Of a stretch of 64,000 nt of DNA, positions 42,905-51,875 are shown piece by piece; position 1 is the first letter of the stretch; each line of letters starts with the position of its first letter. The notes below the pieces were generated by a model. The model was not told the DNA's origin. It did not search any database and saw nothing but the letters and a program-made list of their open reading frames with translations. The position numbers and the translations under genes are program-made. This DNA is from CALBPI01 sp039821605 (GTDB lineage Bacteria; Pseudomonadota; Gammaproteobacteria; Steroidobacterales; Woeseiaceae), in NCBI GenBank assembly GCA_039821605.1, contig JBCBNV010000001.1, positions 310,001-374,000 of the forward strand, read 5' to 3'.

Positions 42905-43003
42905 TGTTTTCGGGCGATTAGAGGCAAATCACCCGTTTGGGTGATGGCGTCGGGCTGGGTCTGTGGCCAGCATTCGGGGGCAAGTCAAACACGGGAGACA
43001 CAG

Positions 43004-43528
43004 ATGCAGGGCTACATCTTCAAGTTTGGGGCGATCTCGGGGCTACTCGTCATCACGCCCATGATCATCGGCATGGTGGCCGGTGGCGAGGACAGCTTCG
43101 CTGGCGGTGAAGCGTTCGGCTACACGCTCATGCTCGTGGCCTTCTCGCTGATCTTCATGGCCATCAAGCGCTACCGCGACAAGGACCTGGGTGGTGTCAT
43201 CCGATTCGGGCAGGCGTTCCTGCTGGGACTGGGGATTGCCGCTGTAGCGGGGGTTGCCTACGTCTCGGTCTGGGAGCTGTTTCTCTACACAAGCGACTAC
43301 GCCTTCATCAGCGAGTACTCAGATGGCGTGATCGCAGCGGAACGCGCGAGCGGTGCCGATGCGGCACGCATTGCCGAAGTGGAAGCGCAGATGGCCGCGA
43401 TGACCGAGAACTACGGCAAAGTGTGGTTCCGCATCCCGATTACCTTTTCGGAGATCTTTCCCGTCGGCGCCATCGTGTCGCTGATATCGGCCGCGATCCT
43501 GCGCAAGCCCGGCGTGTTGCCGGCTTGA
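43004..43528 (+). CDS. DUF4199-like membrane protein
   Basis: 174 residues from the ATG at 43004, with GGGAGA upstream. Four hydrophobic segments are present: FKFGAISGLLVITPMIIGMV, YTLMLVAFSLIFMAIKRYRD, FLLGLGIAAVAGVAYVSVWE and IFPVGAIVSLISAAIL. The phrase MAIKRYRDKDLGGVIRFGQA is typical of DUF4199. The family is uncharacterised. Its gene is followed 30 bp later by a glyoxalase-like gene and preceded by the membrane LuxR gene. Confidence 0.75.
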   Translation: MQGYIFKFGAISGLLVITPMIIGMVAGGEDSFAGGEAFGYTLMLVAFSLIFMAIKRYRDKDLGGVIRFGQAFLLGLGIAAVAGVAYVSVWELFLYTSDYAFISEYSDGVIAAERASGADAARIAEVEAQMAAMTENYGKVWFRIPITFSEIFPVGAIVSLISAAILRKPGVLPA

Positions 43529-43558
43529 GCATGACCACAATCAACAGGGAGACAACGC

Positions 43559-43930
43559 ATGGAACTGGGAACGTTTTCGATGAGCCTTAACGTGGCTGAC
43601 CTCAAAGCATCGCGTGAGTTCTACGAGAAGCTGGGCTTCGAGACGATGGGCGACTACTCCGACCAGGGCTGGCTCATGATGCGCAGCCCCACGCTCACGC
43701 TCGGGCTATTCGCAGGTCACATCAAAAAAAACACACTGACCTTCAATCCTGGCTGGGATGCGAACGCGCAAAACCTGGAAGAGTTTACCGACGTGCGCGA
43801 GCTGCAGAAGCAGCTCAAGGCGGCGGGCGTCGAGTTTTTCCGTGAGGCCGATGAATCGACCGAAGGGCCTGAGCACTTCGTCGTTATCGACCCCGACGGC
43901 AACCCGATCCTAGTGGACCAGCACCGTTAG
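43559..43930 (+). CDS. VOC/glyoxalase-fold protein
   Basis: 123 residues. The VOC fold is clear from FSMSLNVADLKASREFYEKL, GWLMMRSPTLTLGLFAGH and GPEHFVVIDPDGNPILVDQH. The last segment resembles members binding divalent metal in antibiotic resistance or dioxygenase proteins. Substrate unknown. It follows the DUF4199 gene at a distance of 30 bp on the same strand. Confidence 0.8.
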   Translation: MELGTFSMSLNVADLKASREFYEKLGFETMGDYSDQGWLMMRSPTLTLGLFAGHIKKNTLTFNPGWDANAQNLEEFTDVRELQKQLKAAGVEFFREADESTEGPEHFVVIDPDGNPILVDQHR

Positions 43931-44049
43931 GCTAAACACGCCACGTGCCCAAAGCTGAACAGATTGCCGACACCGGCTTTTCGGTTCCGAGCGCACTGGC
44001 GCTGTAGTACATTTGGGGCAGACAACGAGAACACGCAACAGGGGACGCG

Positions 44050-46014
44050 ATGCGTTTTCGATGGAGCGCCCTGGTACTGGCGCTGTGGTTCGCGGTGCCG
44101 TGCGCCGCAGCGGTGACCGAGGACGTGGCGGCATTCGCGAAGCTGCCGCAGTTATCAAATGTGGAAATCTCGCCTGACGGCAGCAGGATCGCGGCGCTCG
44201 TCACGATCCGGGGCCAGCGAGCCATCTACACGCTTGAATTCGGCTCCAGCAAGCCGATGCTCATGGCCGCCGATGACGACTGGCACCTGAGTTGGATCAA
44301 CTGGGTCGATAACCGCTACGCGCTCGTGGGCATCAAGACGCCGTACCGCCGGGGTGGCGTTGCGACGGTCGAGACCCGCTTGGTGTCTTTTGATTCCGAG
44401 AACGGTACGGGCAAGTTTCTCTTCGCACGCTACATGCAGTCGATTGAGCGCAAGGGTGGCTTCATCCCGCAGATTCAGGATGACGTTCTGCACTTTCTGC
44501 CGGAGCGCGATGAGGAGTTCATCATCGCGTTCGACAAGGAGGGCACTGGGGGTGAAGCGGTTTACATCGGCAACGCCCGCACAGGGAAGCTTGGCAAGAG
44601 AATCCAAAGCAAGGATGCCTATGTCACGCAGTGGCGCGTTGACGCGTCAGGCGATGTCCGTGTGGGCTGGGGCATTGCACGCAATAAGAAGAGCTTCTCC
44701 TACAAAATCAAGGACGCCGCCGGCGAGTGGCACGACCACAGCGAGCGCTATAACGAGGGCGGGTTTCGAGTTGCCGAGTTACCGGTCGACGGGACGGGGC
44801 ACGCGCTTGTGTTATCCGATCACGAATACCCGCTCGGTGCGCTGTACCGATTCGACCCGGTGTCCGGTGAATTCGTCGAGCTCGTAGCGCAGCACGATGA
44901 CAGCGAAATCTCGAGCGTCCGCTTGTCGGCGGATGGCAGCGCTATCGAATCCGTGCATTACGCCAGTGAATTCGTTCGCAACGAGTACGTCGACAAGCAG
45001 CTCGGTGCCACGATCAAGGGCGTCCGCCAGGCGCTGCCTGACCTGAGCCTGTTCCCGGTCTCCCGATCGGTCGACGGCACGCGCATTGTCATGCGGTCGT
45101 ACGCGTCCGATAAGGCGCCGGGCTACTATTTGTATGACGCCAGCAAGAACTCAGTCGGTCCGATCACATCGCGGTATCCCGCGCTCGTAGAACGCGACTT
45201 GGCGCGCCCGAGAATTCACCGCTTCAAAGCGCGCGACGGCCTCGAGATCACAGCCTACGTGACGCTGCCTGCTGGTATGACGCCGGATACGGCCGACGAG
45301 ATTCCCTTTATTGTCAGCGTTCACGGTGGGCCGAACGCGCGTGACTTTCTGCGTTTCGACTGGGAAACCCAGATGCTCGTCGCCCGCGGCTACGGCGTGT
45401 TGCAAATCAACTTCCGCGGCTCGACGGGTTACGGGCGTGAGTTCAAAGAAGCTGGCGACAAAGAATGGGGCCAGGCCATGCAGGACGATGTTGCCGACGG
45501 CACCCGCTGGGCCATCGAGCAGGGCTGGGCCGACCCCAGGCGCATATGCATCATTGGTGGGTCCTACGGCGGCTATGCCGCACTCATGGGTGCTGCGCGC
45601 GACGGTGATCTCTACCGTTGCGCCGCCAGTCTCAATGGTGTTTCCGACCTACCGGCACTGCTCAAGCAGTCTTACCGCTACGTGGGTGGCCGTGCGCGGA
45701 CACGCCACATTGGGCTCTTGTTCCAGGATCGCGACCGGCTTCGCGCCATGTCGCCGGTCAACCTGGTTGAAGCCGTCGAAACGCCGATCCTGCTCGTGCA
45801 CGGTGAAAAGGATCGCGTTGTCGATGTACGCCAGTCGCGCAAGATGGCCAAAGCGCTTGAGCGCAATGACAAGGCGGTGCAGTACATCGAGCTGCCCGAA
45901 GGCACGCACTCGCTCGAGCGAGAGTCGAACCGGCTGGCCTACGCCGCTGCGTTGGTCGAGTTTCTCGACACGCATTTGGCGTCGCAAGGCGCTCAAGCCG
46001 CGCAGGCGGACTAG
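44050..46014 (+). CDS. S9-family prolyl-oligopeptidase-like peptidase
   Basis: 654 residues with a signal peptide (LVLALWFAVPCAAA). An N-terminal propeller-like half is followed by a C-terminal peptidase domain. The nucleophile Ser is in CIIGGSYGGYAALMGA, the Asp in VHGEKDRVVDV and the His in PEGTHSLERES. FIVSVHGGPNARDFLRFDWE is the usual oxyanion loop. It is exported, so it probably degrades peptides in the periplasm. It precedes a membrane protein gene by 14 bp. Confidence 0.9.
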   Translation: MRFRWSALVLALWFAVPCAAAVTEDVAAFAKLPQLSNVEISPDGSRIAALVTIRGQRAIYTLEFGSSKPMLMAADDDWHLSWINWVDNRYALVGIKTPYRRGGVATVETRLVSFDSENGTGKFLFARYMQSIERKGGFIPQIQDDVLHFLPERDEEFIIAFDKEGTGGEAVYIGNARTGKLGKRIQSKDAYVTQWRVDASGDVRVGWGIARNKKSFSYKIKDAAGEWHDHSERYNEGGFRVAELPVDGTGHALVLSDHEYPLGALYRFDPVSGEFVELVAQHDDSEISSVRLSADGSAIESVHYASEFVRNEYVDKQLGATIKGVRQALPDLSLFPVSRSVDGTRIVMRSYASDKAPGYYLYDASKNSVGPITSRYPALVERDLARPRIHRFKARDGLEITAYVTLPAGMTPDTADEIPFIVSVHGGPNARDFLRFDWETQMLVARGYGVLQINFRGSTGYGREFKEAGDKEWGQAMQDDVADGTRWAIEQGWADPRRICIIGGSYGGYAALMGAARDGDLYRCAASLNGVSDLPALLKQSYRYVGGRARTRHIGLLFQDRDRLRAMSPVNLVEAVETPILLVHGEKDRVVDVRQSRKMAKALERNDKAVQYIELPEGTHSLERESNRLAYAAALVEFLDTHLASQGAQAAQAD

Positions 46015-46028
46015 CGTGATGATGTTCA

Positions 46029-46697
46029 GTGCCCGATGCGGGCGATTCGCCGGTGATTGATCGTCTGACTCGTCGACCGTCGCCGCAGTCACGAGCGGCA
46101 AGGGTGTTGGAAGAGGACGAGTCGCTGCTGTGGGCGGGCCAGCCCGATGTTGATGCCATGGTCATGGGCAGTCGGCGCCTGCAGGGCGCCATGCTCTGGC
46201 CCGCGCGCATCGTCGTGACGCTGGGATTATTGGCAGCAGTCGTCATGGCCTTCGCGGAAGGCGCGCCCGAGGAAAACCTGGGCCTGATTCAGGTTGGCGG
46301 GTTCGGTTTGCAGCCCATGCCCTTAATCGTCGCAATCATCCTTGCAGCATCGGCCTACGATCTCTGGAAGCAGCCGACCCGTTTTGTCGAGTGGGTCAAA
46401 GGCCAGTCCTACGCGGTGACGGACCGGCGTGTACTGGTGCTACAGGATGGTGACGTCGTCGAGACCTATTCGATTCTGGAGGTGGGCGCCGCGGAGCGTC
46501 TCCCCAAGCGACGCGTGAAGGGATTCTTTGACATCGTCTGGGGCCGGCGCGGCCACCGCGGCAGTCGCACACGGCGCGGCCGTGACTGGCGTGCTGAGGT
46601 CATGTCGTTCCTCGGTTTCAAAGGCCTGGCCGAGACAGACAGCGAACGCGCCATGGCCGCGCTGGATGAGCTACGACGCGCATCGGCCCGAGACTGA
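46029..46697 (+). CDS. Hypothetical membrane protein with PH-like domain
   Basis: 222 residues from a GTG start. Two membrane helices (ARIVVTLGLLAAVVMAFA and MPLIVAIILAASAYDLW) are followed by a segment (GQSYAVTDRRVLVLQDGDVV and ETYSILEVGAAERLPKR) that resembles bacterial PH-like domains, which typically read YxVTdrRv. The basic tail is rich in Arg. Unknown role. It is probably co-transcribed with the S9 peptidase. Confidence 0.6.
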   Translation: MPDAGDSPVIDRLTRRPSPQSRAARVLEEDESLLWAGQPDVDAMVMGSRRLQGAMLWPARIVVTLGLLAAVVMAFAEGAPEENLGLIQVGGFGLQPMPLIVAIILAASAYDLWKQPTRFVEWVKGQSYAVTDRRVLVLQDGDVVETYSILEVGAAERLPKRRVKGFFDIVWGRRGHRGSRTRRGRDWRAEVMSFLGFKGLAETDSERAMAALDELRRASARD

Positions 46698-46703
46698 CTC
46701 TGC

Positions 46704-49286
46704 TCAGTAGCAGGCCTGGTACTGCTGCATGCAGACCGAAAAGCACAGTGTCGTCGTGGTGAGTTGCTGCGACAGTTCCATAAACCGCTCCGTGTCCTCA
46801 GCCTCACTGGCGCGCTCAAGTTCTTCACCAAATTTCTCGAGCTCTTCGTATTCGTCGCAGGTGCACTTGCACTGCCCCATTAGGGCGGCGGCGTCCGGGT
46901 CACCGTCAGCAATCACGCCCAGCAGGTCGAGGGTTTCGTCGCCGCTGGGGCTCGGGGCGTCGGTGGGTGACTGGCCGTCGCCAACGGTGCTGAAGCCACG
47001 AAACAACTCCGTGATGTCTGTTCCCACGCTGTCCATGGTCGCCTCATCAACGAATGACACGTAGCGGTCATCGGATTGCCAGGGTGCTGAGATCCAGAAT
47101 CTGCCCTGGACGTTGCGAACCGTTTTGAGTAGCGGGCGCCGAACGCCCGCGCGGATATCGCGTTCGCGTTGTTCGCGCGTGTAGCTTTCGGCCAGAAGGC
47201 CCGAAAACGTGCCGCGCATCATATCGGGCGAATACTCGTCGATGATGAGTGTGCCGGACGGAGGGAAACGCTCCATCGCGATGTCGGGGTCGATGTCGCG
47301 CGGCCCCGCCGTGAACATGGTGCGACCGCCGGAGCGACTCGAGGTGATCAGCACGTTGTTGATGGGGCCGGTGAATCCGTAATCGATTTTCGGGAAACGG
47401 ATTTCGATCTGGGCGCCGTCGCGAGACTCGCTGTCCTGTTCGAGTCGCATCTCTGCGGCCATAAGCATCGGCAGGTTTTCGCCCACCAGCGTACTTGTGG
47501 ACATTGCCTGTTGGACGGTGCCGCCAACACCGTTTACGGATCCGACGATATCGGCGTAACCGACCGTGGTGCCGAGCCCGATCACCATCGCGCCGTCGTC
47601 ATCGTCCGGGCGTGACACGGAGCCCGTGAAGACGCCGTCATTCGTGAGCCTGAGTGCATCGCGTTCCAATGCCTCGCGCGGCGTCGGAGGTTCGTCACCC
47701 GGATTCGCGTTGGTGGGTATGCCCTCTGAAGGCGGATTGCTGAGGTTGTTTTCCACGCCGCCCGTGGACACGGTGACGGTCACCTTATTCGTCTCAGTTA
47801 ACTCGGGCGCATTGGGCCGCGCGGCGGTCAGCACGAAGACTTTCGGCTGGTTGGGCTCCAGTGTCCAATACCACGTGTTCTTGCAACGCCCCGTCGCATC
47901 GCAACCGCCGTTCTTTGTGTCGTGTTCCACATTCCGACCGCCGGCCTCACCCAGCGACAAGTCCAACGCTTTCGCCTTGGTCTGCGTATTCGCGGTGATC
48001 GTAATCGACAGTGTTTTTGCCAGCAGCTCGGCGTCGCGATTGACGATGAAACAAGTGTTTGCCCGCGGGTCGATGGTGTCGGTGAAGCTGTCGCGCCGAT
48101 TCTCTCCGTCAATCATCAGGACGCCATTGGCGTTGAACTGTGCTTCGACCTCGTAGCCACACTGTGCGTTCAGCCACCGACCGGGCTTGGCCGGGCGCGC
48201 GCGCTGCGCGGGAAAGTCGGCAAACACGGCGTAGAAGTCGGGCAGGATGCGGTCGAGGCCAACGCCGATCTTCGTCTTATCGCGCAGGGCCTCGCTGAGC
48301 CATTTGACGAACTTTGTCTGCCTGGCGGGACTGTAATCGTCGTTCTGGTGATTGGGATCGCCGTAAAGCGTCGCCAGGTAGCTGTAGTCCGGCTCTTCCC
48401 AGCCCGCACCAGGCAAGTCTTCTTCCTGGTTGACAACTGCGTAGTTCCGTTCAGCCAGGTAGCGCCAGAATGAGGCGCTGTTGTACTTCATGTCTTCATC
48501 GCCGAGGGTTTTGATTTCGAGCGAGATACCGTAGTTGCGCAACCCGTGGAGCTCGGACGGCGCGCCATGCGGGTGCTCGATTTTCTGTTGGCCCTTGATC
48601 AGTCGAAACAGGTCGTAACCGATGGCATCTGCCGTGCCTTCCGTCATCCAATCTGGTGTCGAGTTCTCACAGTCCAGCGTTTCTGCGACTGTGGCGTCCT
48701 GCACGGCGTGGAACAGCTCGTGGCCGGCAATGAACATCGCCTCGTGCAATCGCGGTCGCGACATCGCGGCGTCGGCGGGATCCTCTGCGCCCGTGGCGTC
48801 GACCCACTCGCGCGTGTTGAGAATGATGTATTCGAATGTCGGGTCATCATCGTCACACTCGCCGAAATAGATGCCCTCGTCATCCGCATCAATGTCGCCC
48901 TCTTTGATAAATGGGTACGCGTAGATCCGGTAGACCTGGCTGACGCCGGCATTTTTCGTCGTCACCGGTGGGTGGAGTCCAAGTTGAGGGGGCGGAAACC
49001 CCCATTTCATGAGCAGCTCGGCCGAGTCATGAAGGTAGTTTTCCAGCGCCAGTATCTGCGCCGGGGAGATCGCGATGGCTTCGTATTGCGCATCTGTCAG
49101 CGGCGCTGACGCAAGCGACTCGGGTGATTCGTTGCCCTTTGGCGGGCTCGGTTTGCTGAAGGAAATCTCGAAGTGTTGGGTGGGCCAGGGCTCTGTCGCA
49201 GCGGCATCATGCGACAGCATCGTGGCGCCGATTGCGATCAAGGGCAGGAGTGGCGTGAAGAATCTCGTAGGTGCTCGTGCGGTCAC
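46704..49286 (-). CDS. Large secreted zincin-like protein, family not recognised
   Basis: 860 residues from a GTG start with a signal peptide (LLPLIAIGATMLSHDAAA). The first 400 residues contain EAMFIAGHELFHAVQDATV, a HExxH zinc motif, followed by WMTEGTADAIGYDLFRLI, where the Glu may be the third ligand. Later segments have strand-rich modules. The C-terminus is Cys- and Glu-rich (CKCTCDEYEELEKFGEELER, CFSVCMQQYQACY). I do not recognise the family; the architecture resembles gluzincin proteases with extra beta modules. Confidence 0.6.
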   Translation of the reverse strand: MTARAPTRFFTPLLPLIAIGATMLSHDAAATEPWPTQHFEISFSKPSPPKGNESPESLASAPLTDAQYEAIAISPAQILALENYLHDSAELLMKWGFPPPQLGLHPPVTTKNAGVSQVYRIYAYPFIKEGDIDADDEGIYFGECDDDDPTFEYIILNTREWVDATGAEDPADAAMSRPRLHEAMFIAGHELFHAVQDATVAETLDCENSTPDWMTEGTADAIGYDLFRLIKGQQKIEHPHGAPSELHGLRNYGISLEIKTLGDEDMKYNSASFWRYLAERNYAVVNQEEDLPGAGWEEPDYSYLATLYGDPNHQNDDYSPARQTKFVKWLSEALRDKTKIGVGLDRILPDFYAVFADFPAQRARPAKPGRWLNAQCGYEVEAQFNANGVLMIDGENRRDSFTDTIDPRANTCFIVNRDAELLAKTLSITITANTQTKAKALDLSLGEAGGRNVEHDTKNGGCDATGRCKNTWYWTLEPNQPKVFVLTAARPNAPELTETNKVTVTVSTGGVENNLSNPPSEGIPTNANPGDEPPTPREALERDALRLTNDGVFTGSVSRPDDDDGAMVIGLGTTVGYADIVGSVNGVGGTVQQAMSTSTLVGENLPMLMAAEMRLEQDSESRDGAQIEIRFPKIDYGFTGPINNVLITSSRSGGRTMFTAGPRDIDPDIAMERFPPSGTLIIDEYSPDMMRGTFSGLLAESYTREQRERDIRAGVRRPLLKTVRNVQGRFWISAPWQSDDRYVSFVDEATMDSVGTDITELFRGFSTVGDGQSPTDAPSPSGDETLDLLGVIADGDPDAAALMGQCKCTCDEYEELEKFGEELERASEAEDTERFMELSQQLTTTTLCFSVCMQQYQACY

Positions 49287-49703
49287 TGTGCTTCCCTCAC
49301 AATCGCGTCGAACGCGGAGACAGTCTCTGACCAGTCATCGCCCTCGCTCTCAGCACCGTAGATGGTGGTGGCCAGTTCACGAACAAGACCGCTATTGCAC
49401 ATCGATTCACAAGCCATCCCCTCTTGTTGCGGGCCGAAGATCGAACGTCATGCACCGTAACGAACCTGTAATCCCGGCGTTATGCCTGACGGTGTGCATG
49501 ACCTTCCGCGTTCAAGCTGTCGGTCGAACAGCGTTTTTCCCGCCAGACGCAATTTGGTTGTGCAGTGCACACCGCAGGTGCCGTCACGACGAGTTCACAT
49601 AATGGTCACTGCCCTGACGCGACCAAAGCGTAGCGTGATTCGCGCGGGCCTTCATGGCCTGCGGATCAAGGAGTCCACTACGTGTTCCATGGGGAGGAAG
49701 ATG
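49287..49703. other. 417-bp divergent region before phoX
   Basis: The region between the large secreted zincin-like gene and phoX. No coding gene is supported apart from the possible upstream extension of phoX. It contains three PhoB-box-like repeats at 49445-49472, listed separately. Confidence 0.5.
49445..49472 (+). promoter_or_regulatory. Possible Pho box
   Basis: Three imperfect heptamers ACGTCAT (49445), CCGTAAC (49455) and CTGTAAT (49466) are spaced 10 and 11 bp apart, close to the 11-bp repeat of PhoB sites (CTGTCAT). It lies about 235-260 bp upstream of phoX. The match is weak but phase and location are suggestive. Confidence 0.35.
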
Positions 49704-51293
49704 ATGCGCAATATCTCTCGAAGAGAGTTCTCGAGACTCATGTCGAGCGCCGCCGCCGCTTCGGTCGTGGCCCCACTGGGTCTTCTCAACGCCCGCGTCG
49801 CACTGGCGAACGGGCCGGGTGGCACGGCGAGCTTCAGCGTGCCGGGTTTTGGTCCAATCAGTCCCGTCGTGCCAAACAACACGGCGGAACTCACGAGCGT
49901 CGCAGGCGCTGGTGACTTGAGCGGCGTACCACTGCTGCAATTGCCGGCGGGCTTTCAGTACACAGCCATCTCGATCCGGGGTGATCGAATGAGCGATGGC
50001 AACCTTGTGCCAGGCGACCACGATGGCATGGCCGCGTTCTACGCCGGTCGCGGCCAGTATGCGTTGGTCAGAAACCACGAGCTCTCGATCATCGAGAGCG
50101 AGGCCGGTGACATCACGGGTTGTCTGGCCGCCAACGGCAAACAGTACGATCCCTTTCAGAACGAAGCCGCCGGACTTGGCGGTGGTGGCACGTCGACGGT
50201 CATCGTCGACCTTGAGGGTCGCGTGGTGCAGGACTATGTGTCGCTCGGCGGCACGATCAGAAACTGCGCGGGTGGTCCGACACCCTGGGGTTCGTGGATT
50301 TCGTGTGAAGAGAACGTCACGACGCCGGCCAGCGATGGTCGCGCGATGATGAAACACGGCTACAACTTCGAAGTGCCTTTTGCGCTCGGGGAAGCGGTCG
50401 ATCCGATTCCGCTTGTCGACATGGGTCGAATGAACCACGAGGCCGTGAGTGTCGATGAGACGACCGGCTACATCTATGAAACCGAGGACCGAGGCGATTC
50501 GGCCTACTACCGTTTCGTGCCCAAGGTGCGTGGCATCCGCGGTTTCGGAGCGCTTCAGGAAGGTGGTGACCTTTACGCCATGCGTATCAAGCCGGGTCAG
50601 CGATCACTGCGCGACGGCAGCCCGCTGCCGACGACGTTTGCCAACGGCACCGAGGTCGTTGACACGCGCGGTACGGGTCGCGGTGCGCCGGCGAGCTTTC
50701 TGCCGTTCCTGGGCCAGCCGCTCGCGGTCGAGTGGGTCAGGCTCGAGGACGTCGACCCCGAGGGCGACACGCTTCGCGCCGAGGCGCAGGCGAAGGGTGC
50801 GTCGCTCTTCTGGCGCGGTGAAGGCGCCTGGCAGTTCCAGGGCAAGCACTACTGGGTCAACAGCGGTGCGGGCGACGCCCGCGAAGGCCAGGTCATGGTG
50901 TACGACCCGGCGACCGAGACCGTGACGCTCATCGTCGAGTCTACGGACGAAAACCTGCTCGACGGTCCCGACAACATCACGGTCGGTCGCGACGGCACGC
51001 TGTATCTCTGTGAGGACGGCTCGAGCGGTACGCCCGGCGCGCCCAACTTCAGTCAGCGTGTTGTGGGCGTGGACGCCACCGGTGGTCTGTTCACGTTCGC
51101 GCAAAACAACATCGATACAAGCGAGTTCTGTGGTGCGTGCCTTGATCCTGTCGGACGCCGCATGTTCGTCAACCTCCAGGGGATTGGCATCACGTTCGCG
51201 ATCTGGCGCAGCGACAACGCCCCGATCACGTTGGGCGCGCCGTTCGGCCAGCGTCCCAGCAGCGCGCCTGCGGGACGGGGGCGCCAGCGCTAG
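49704..51293 (+). CDS. phoX: PhoX-family alkaline phosphatase, Tat-exported
   Basis: About 529 residues; ATG codons at 49701 and 49704 follow GGGAGG, and an ATG at 49689 is also possible. The N-terminus has a Tat signal with SRREFSRLM and a hydrophobic stretch (AAAASVVAPLGLL). Family features are RNHELSIIESE, GTSTVIVDLEGRVVQDYVSL, TPWGSWISCEENV, MGRMNHEAVSVD and GYIYETEDRGDSAYYRFVP. PhoX uses Fe/Ca cofactors to release phosphate from organic esters in the periplasm. Length is on the short side for PhoX, so it could belong to the related DUF839 group. Confidence 0.85.
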   Translation: MRNISRREFSRLMSSAAAASVVAPLGLLNARVALANGPGGTASFSVPGFGPISPVVPNNTAELTSVAGAGDLSGVPLLQLPAGFQYTAISIRGDRMSDGNLVPGDHDGMAAFYAGRGQYALVRNHELSIIESEAGDITGCLAANGKQYDPFQNEAAGLGGGGTSTVIVDLEGRVVQDYVSLGGTIRNCAGGPTPWGSWISCEENVTTPASDGRAMMKHGYNFEVPFALGEAVDPIPLVDMGRMNHEAVSVDETTGYIYETEDRGDSAYYRFVPKVRGIRGFGALQEGGDLYAMRIKPGQRSLRDGSPLPTTFANGTEVVDTRGTGRGAPASFLPFLGQPLAVEWVRLEDVDPEGDTLRAEAQAKGASLFWRGEGAWQFQGKHYWVNSGAGDAREGQVMVYDPATETVTLIVESTDENLLDGPDNITVGRDGTLYLCEDGSSGTPGAPNFSQRVVGVDATGGLFTFAQNNIDTSEFCGACLDPVGRRMFVNLQGIGITFAIWRSDNAPITLGAPFGQRPSSAPAGRGRQR

Positions 51294-51320
51294 CTGAGCC
51301 CGCCCGGGTTACCCCGGAGT

Positions 51321-51370
51321 CCCTGGGGTCGCGGTACAGGATGACCGCGGCCCCCGGGGCTTCTTCTTTT
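51321..51370 (+). terminator. Intrinsic terminator after phoX
   Basis: CGCGGT and ACCGCG form an inner stem extended by CCCTGGGG and CCCCCGGGG, followed by TTCTTCTTTT. It lies 28 bp after the phoX stop and before the DUF302 gene. Confidence 0.7.
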
Positions 51371-51420
51371 CGGCGCGTATGGCTACCCTGTCTGCCGGGT
51401 ATTCGAACGGGGATGACGCC

Positions 51421-51873
51421 ATGCGATTCGCTGCGGTTTGTTTTCTGATTGTGCTCACGGGTTGTGCGACGACGGCCGATGACGGCCTCAAGACGGTTCC
51501 CAGCGCTTACGACGTGCCAACCACGGTCCAGCGGCTCGAAGCGGCGCTGACCGAGCGCGGCATGACAATTTTCAACACGATCGATCACGCGGCGGGTGCC
51601 GCGCGCGTGGACCAGTCGCTGCGTCCCACGGTGCTTGTCGTATTCGGTAACCCACGGGTGGGCTCGCGACTCATGAATTGTGAGCAGCGCGTGGGCATCG
51701 ACCTGCCCATGAAGGCGCTCATCTACGAAGCTGCCGACGGCGTCACCTACCTCTCGTACAACCCCGGTTACTGGATCGCAGAGCGACACGGGTTGGGCGC
51801 GTGCTTTGGCGTCGTGGAAAACGTCAACAACGCGCTTGCCGCGTTCGCCAATGCTGCCACGGCGGGCTCGTAG
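51421..51873 (+). CDS. DUF302-family lipoprotein
   Basis: 150 residues from the ATG at 51421, with a lipobox (LIVLTGCATT). The DUF302 pattern is VPTTVQRLEAALTERGMTIF, IDHAAGA and VVFGNPRVGSRLMNCEQ with IDLPMKALIYE. DUF302 proteins are periplasmic and of unknown function. Its stop is 2 bp before the ATG of the next gene, so the two are co-transcribed. Confidence 0.8.
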   Translation: MRFAAVCFLIVLTGCATTADDGLKTVPSAYDVPTTVQRLEAALTERGMTIFNTIDHAAGAARVDQSLRPTVLVVFGNPRVGSRLMNCEQRVGIDLPMKALIYEAADGVTYLSYNPGYWIAERHGLGACFGVVENVNNALAAFANAATAGS

Positions 51874-51875
51874 GT

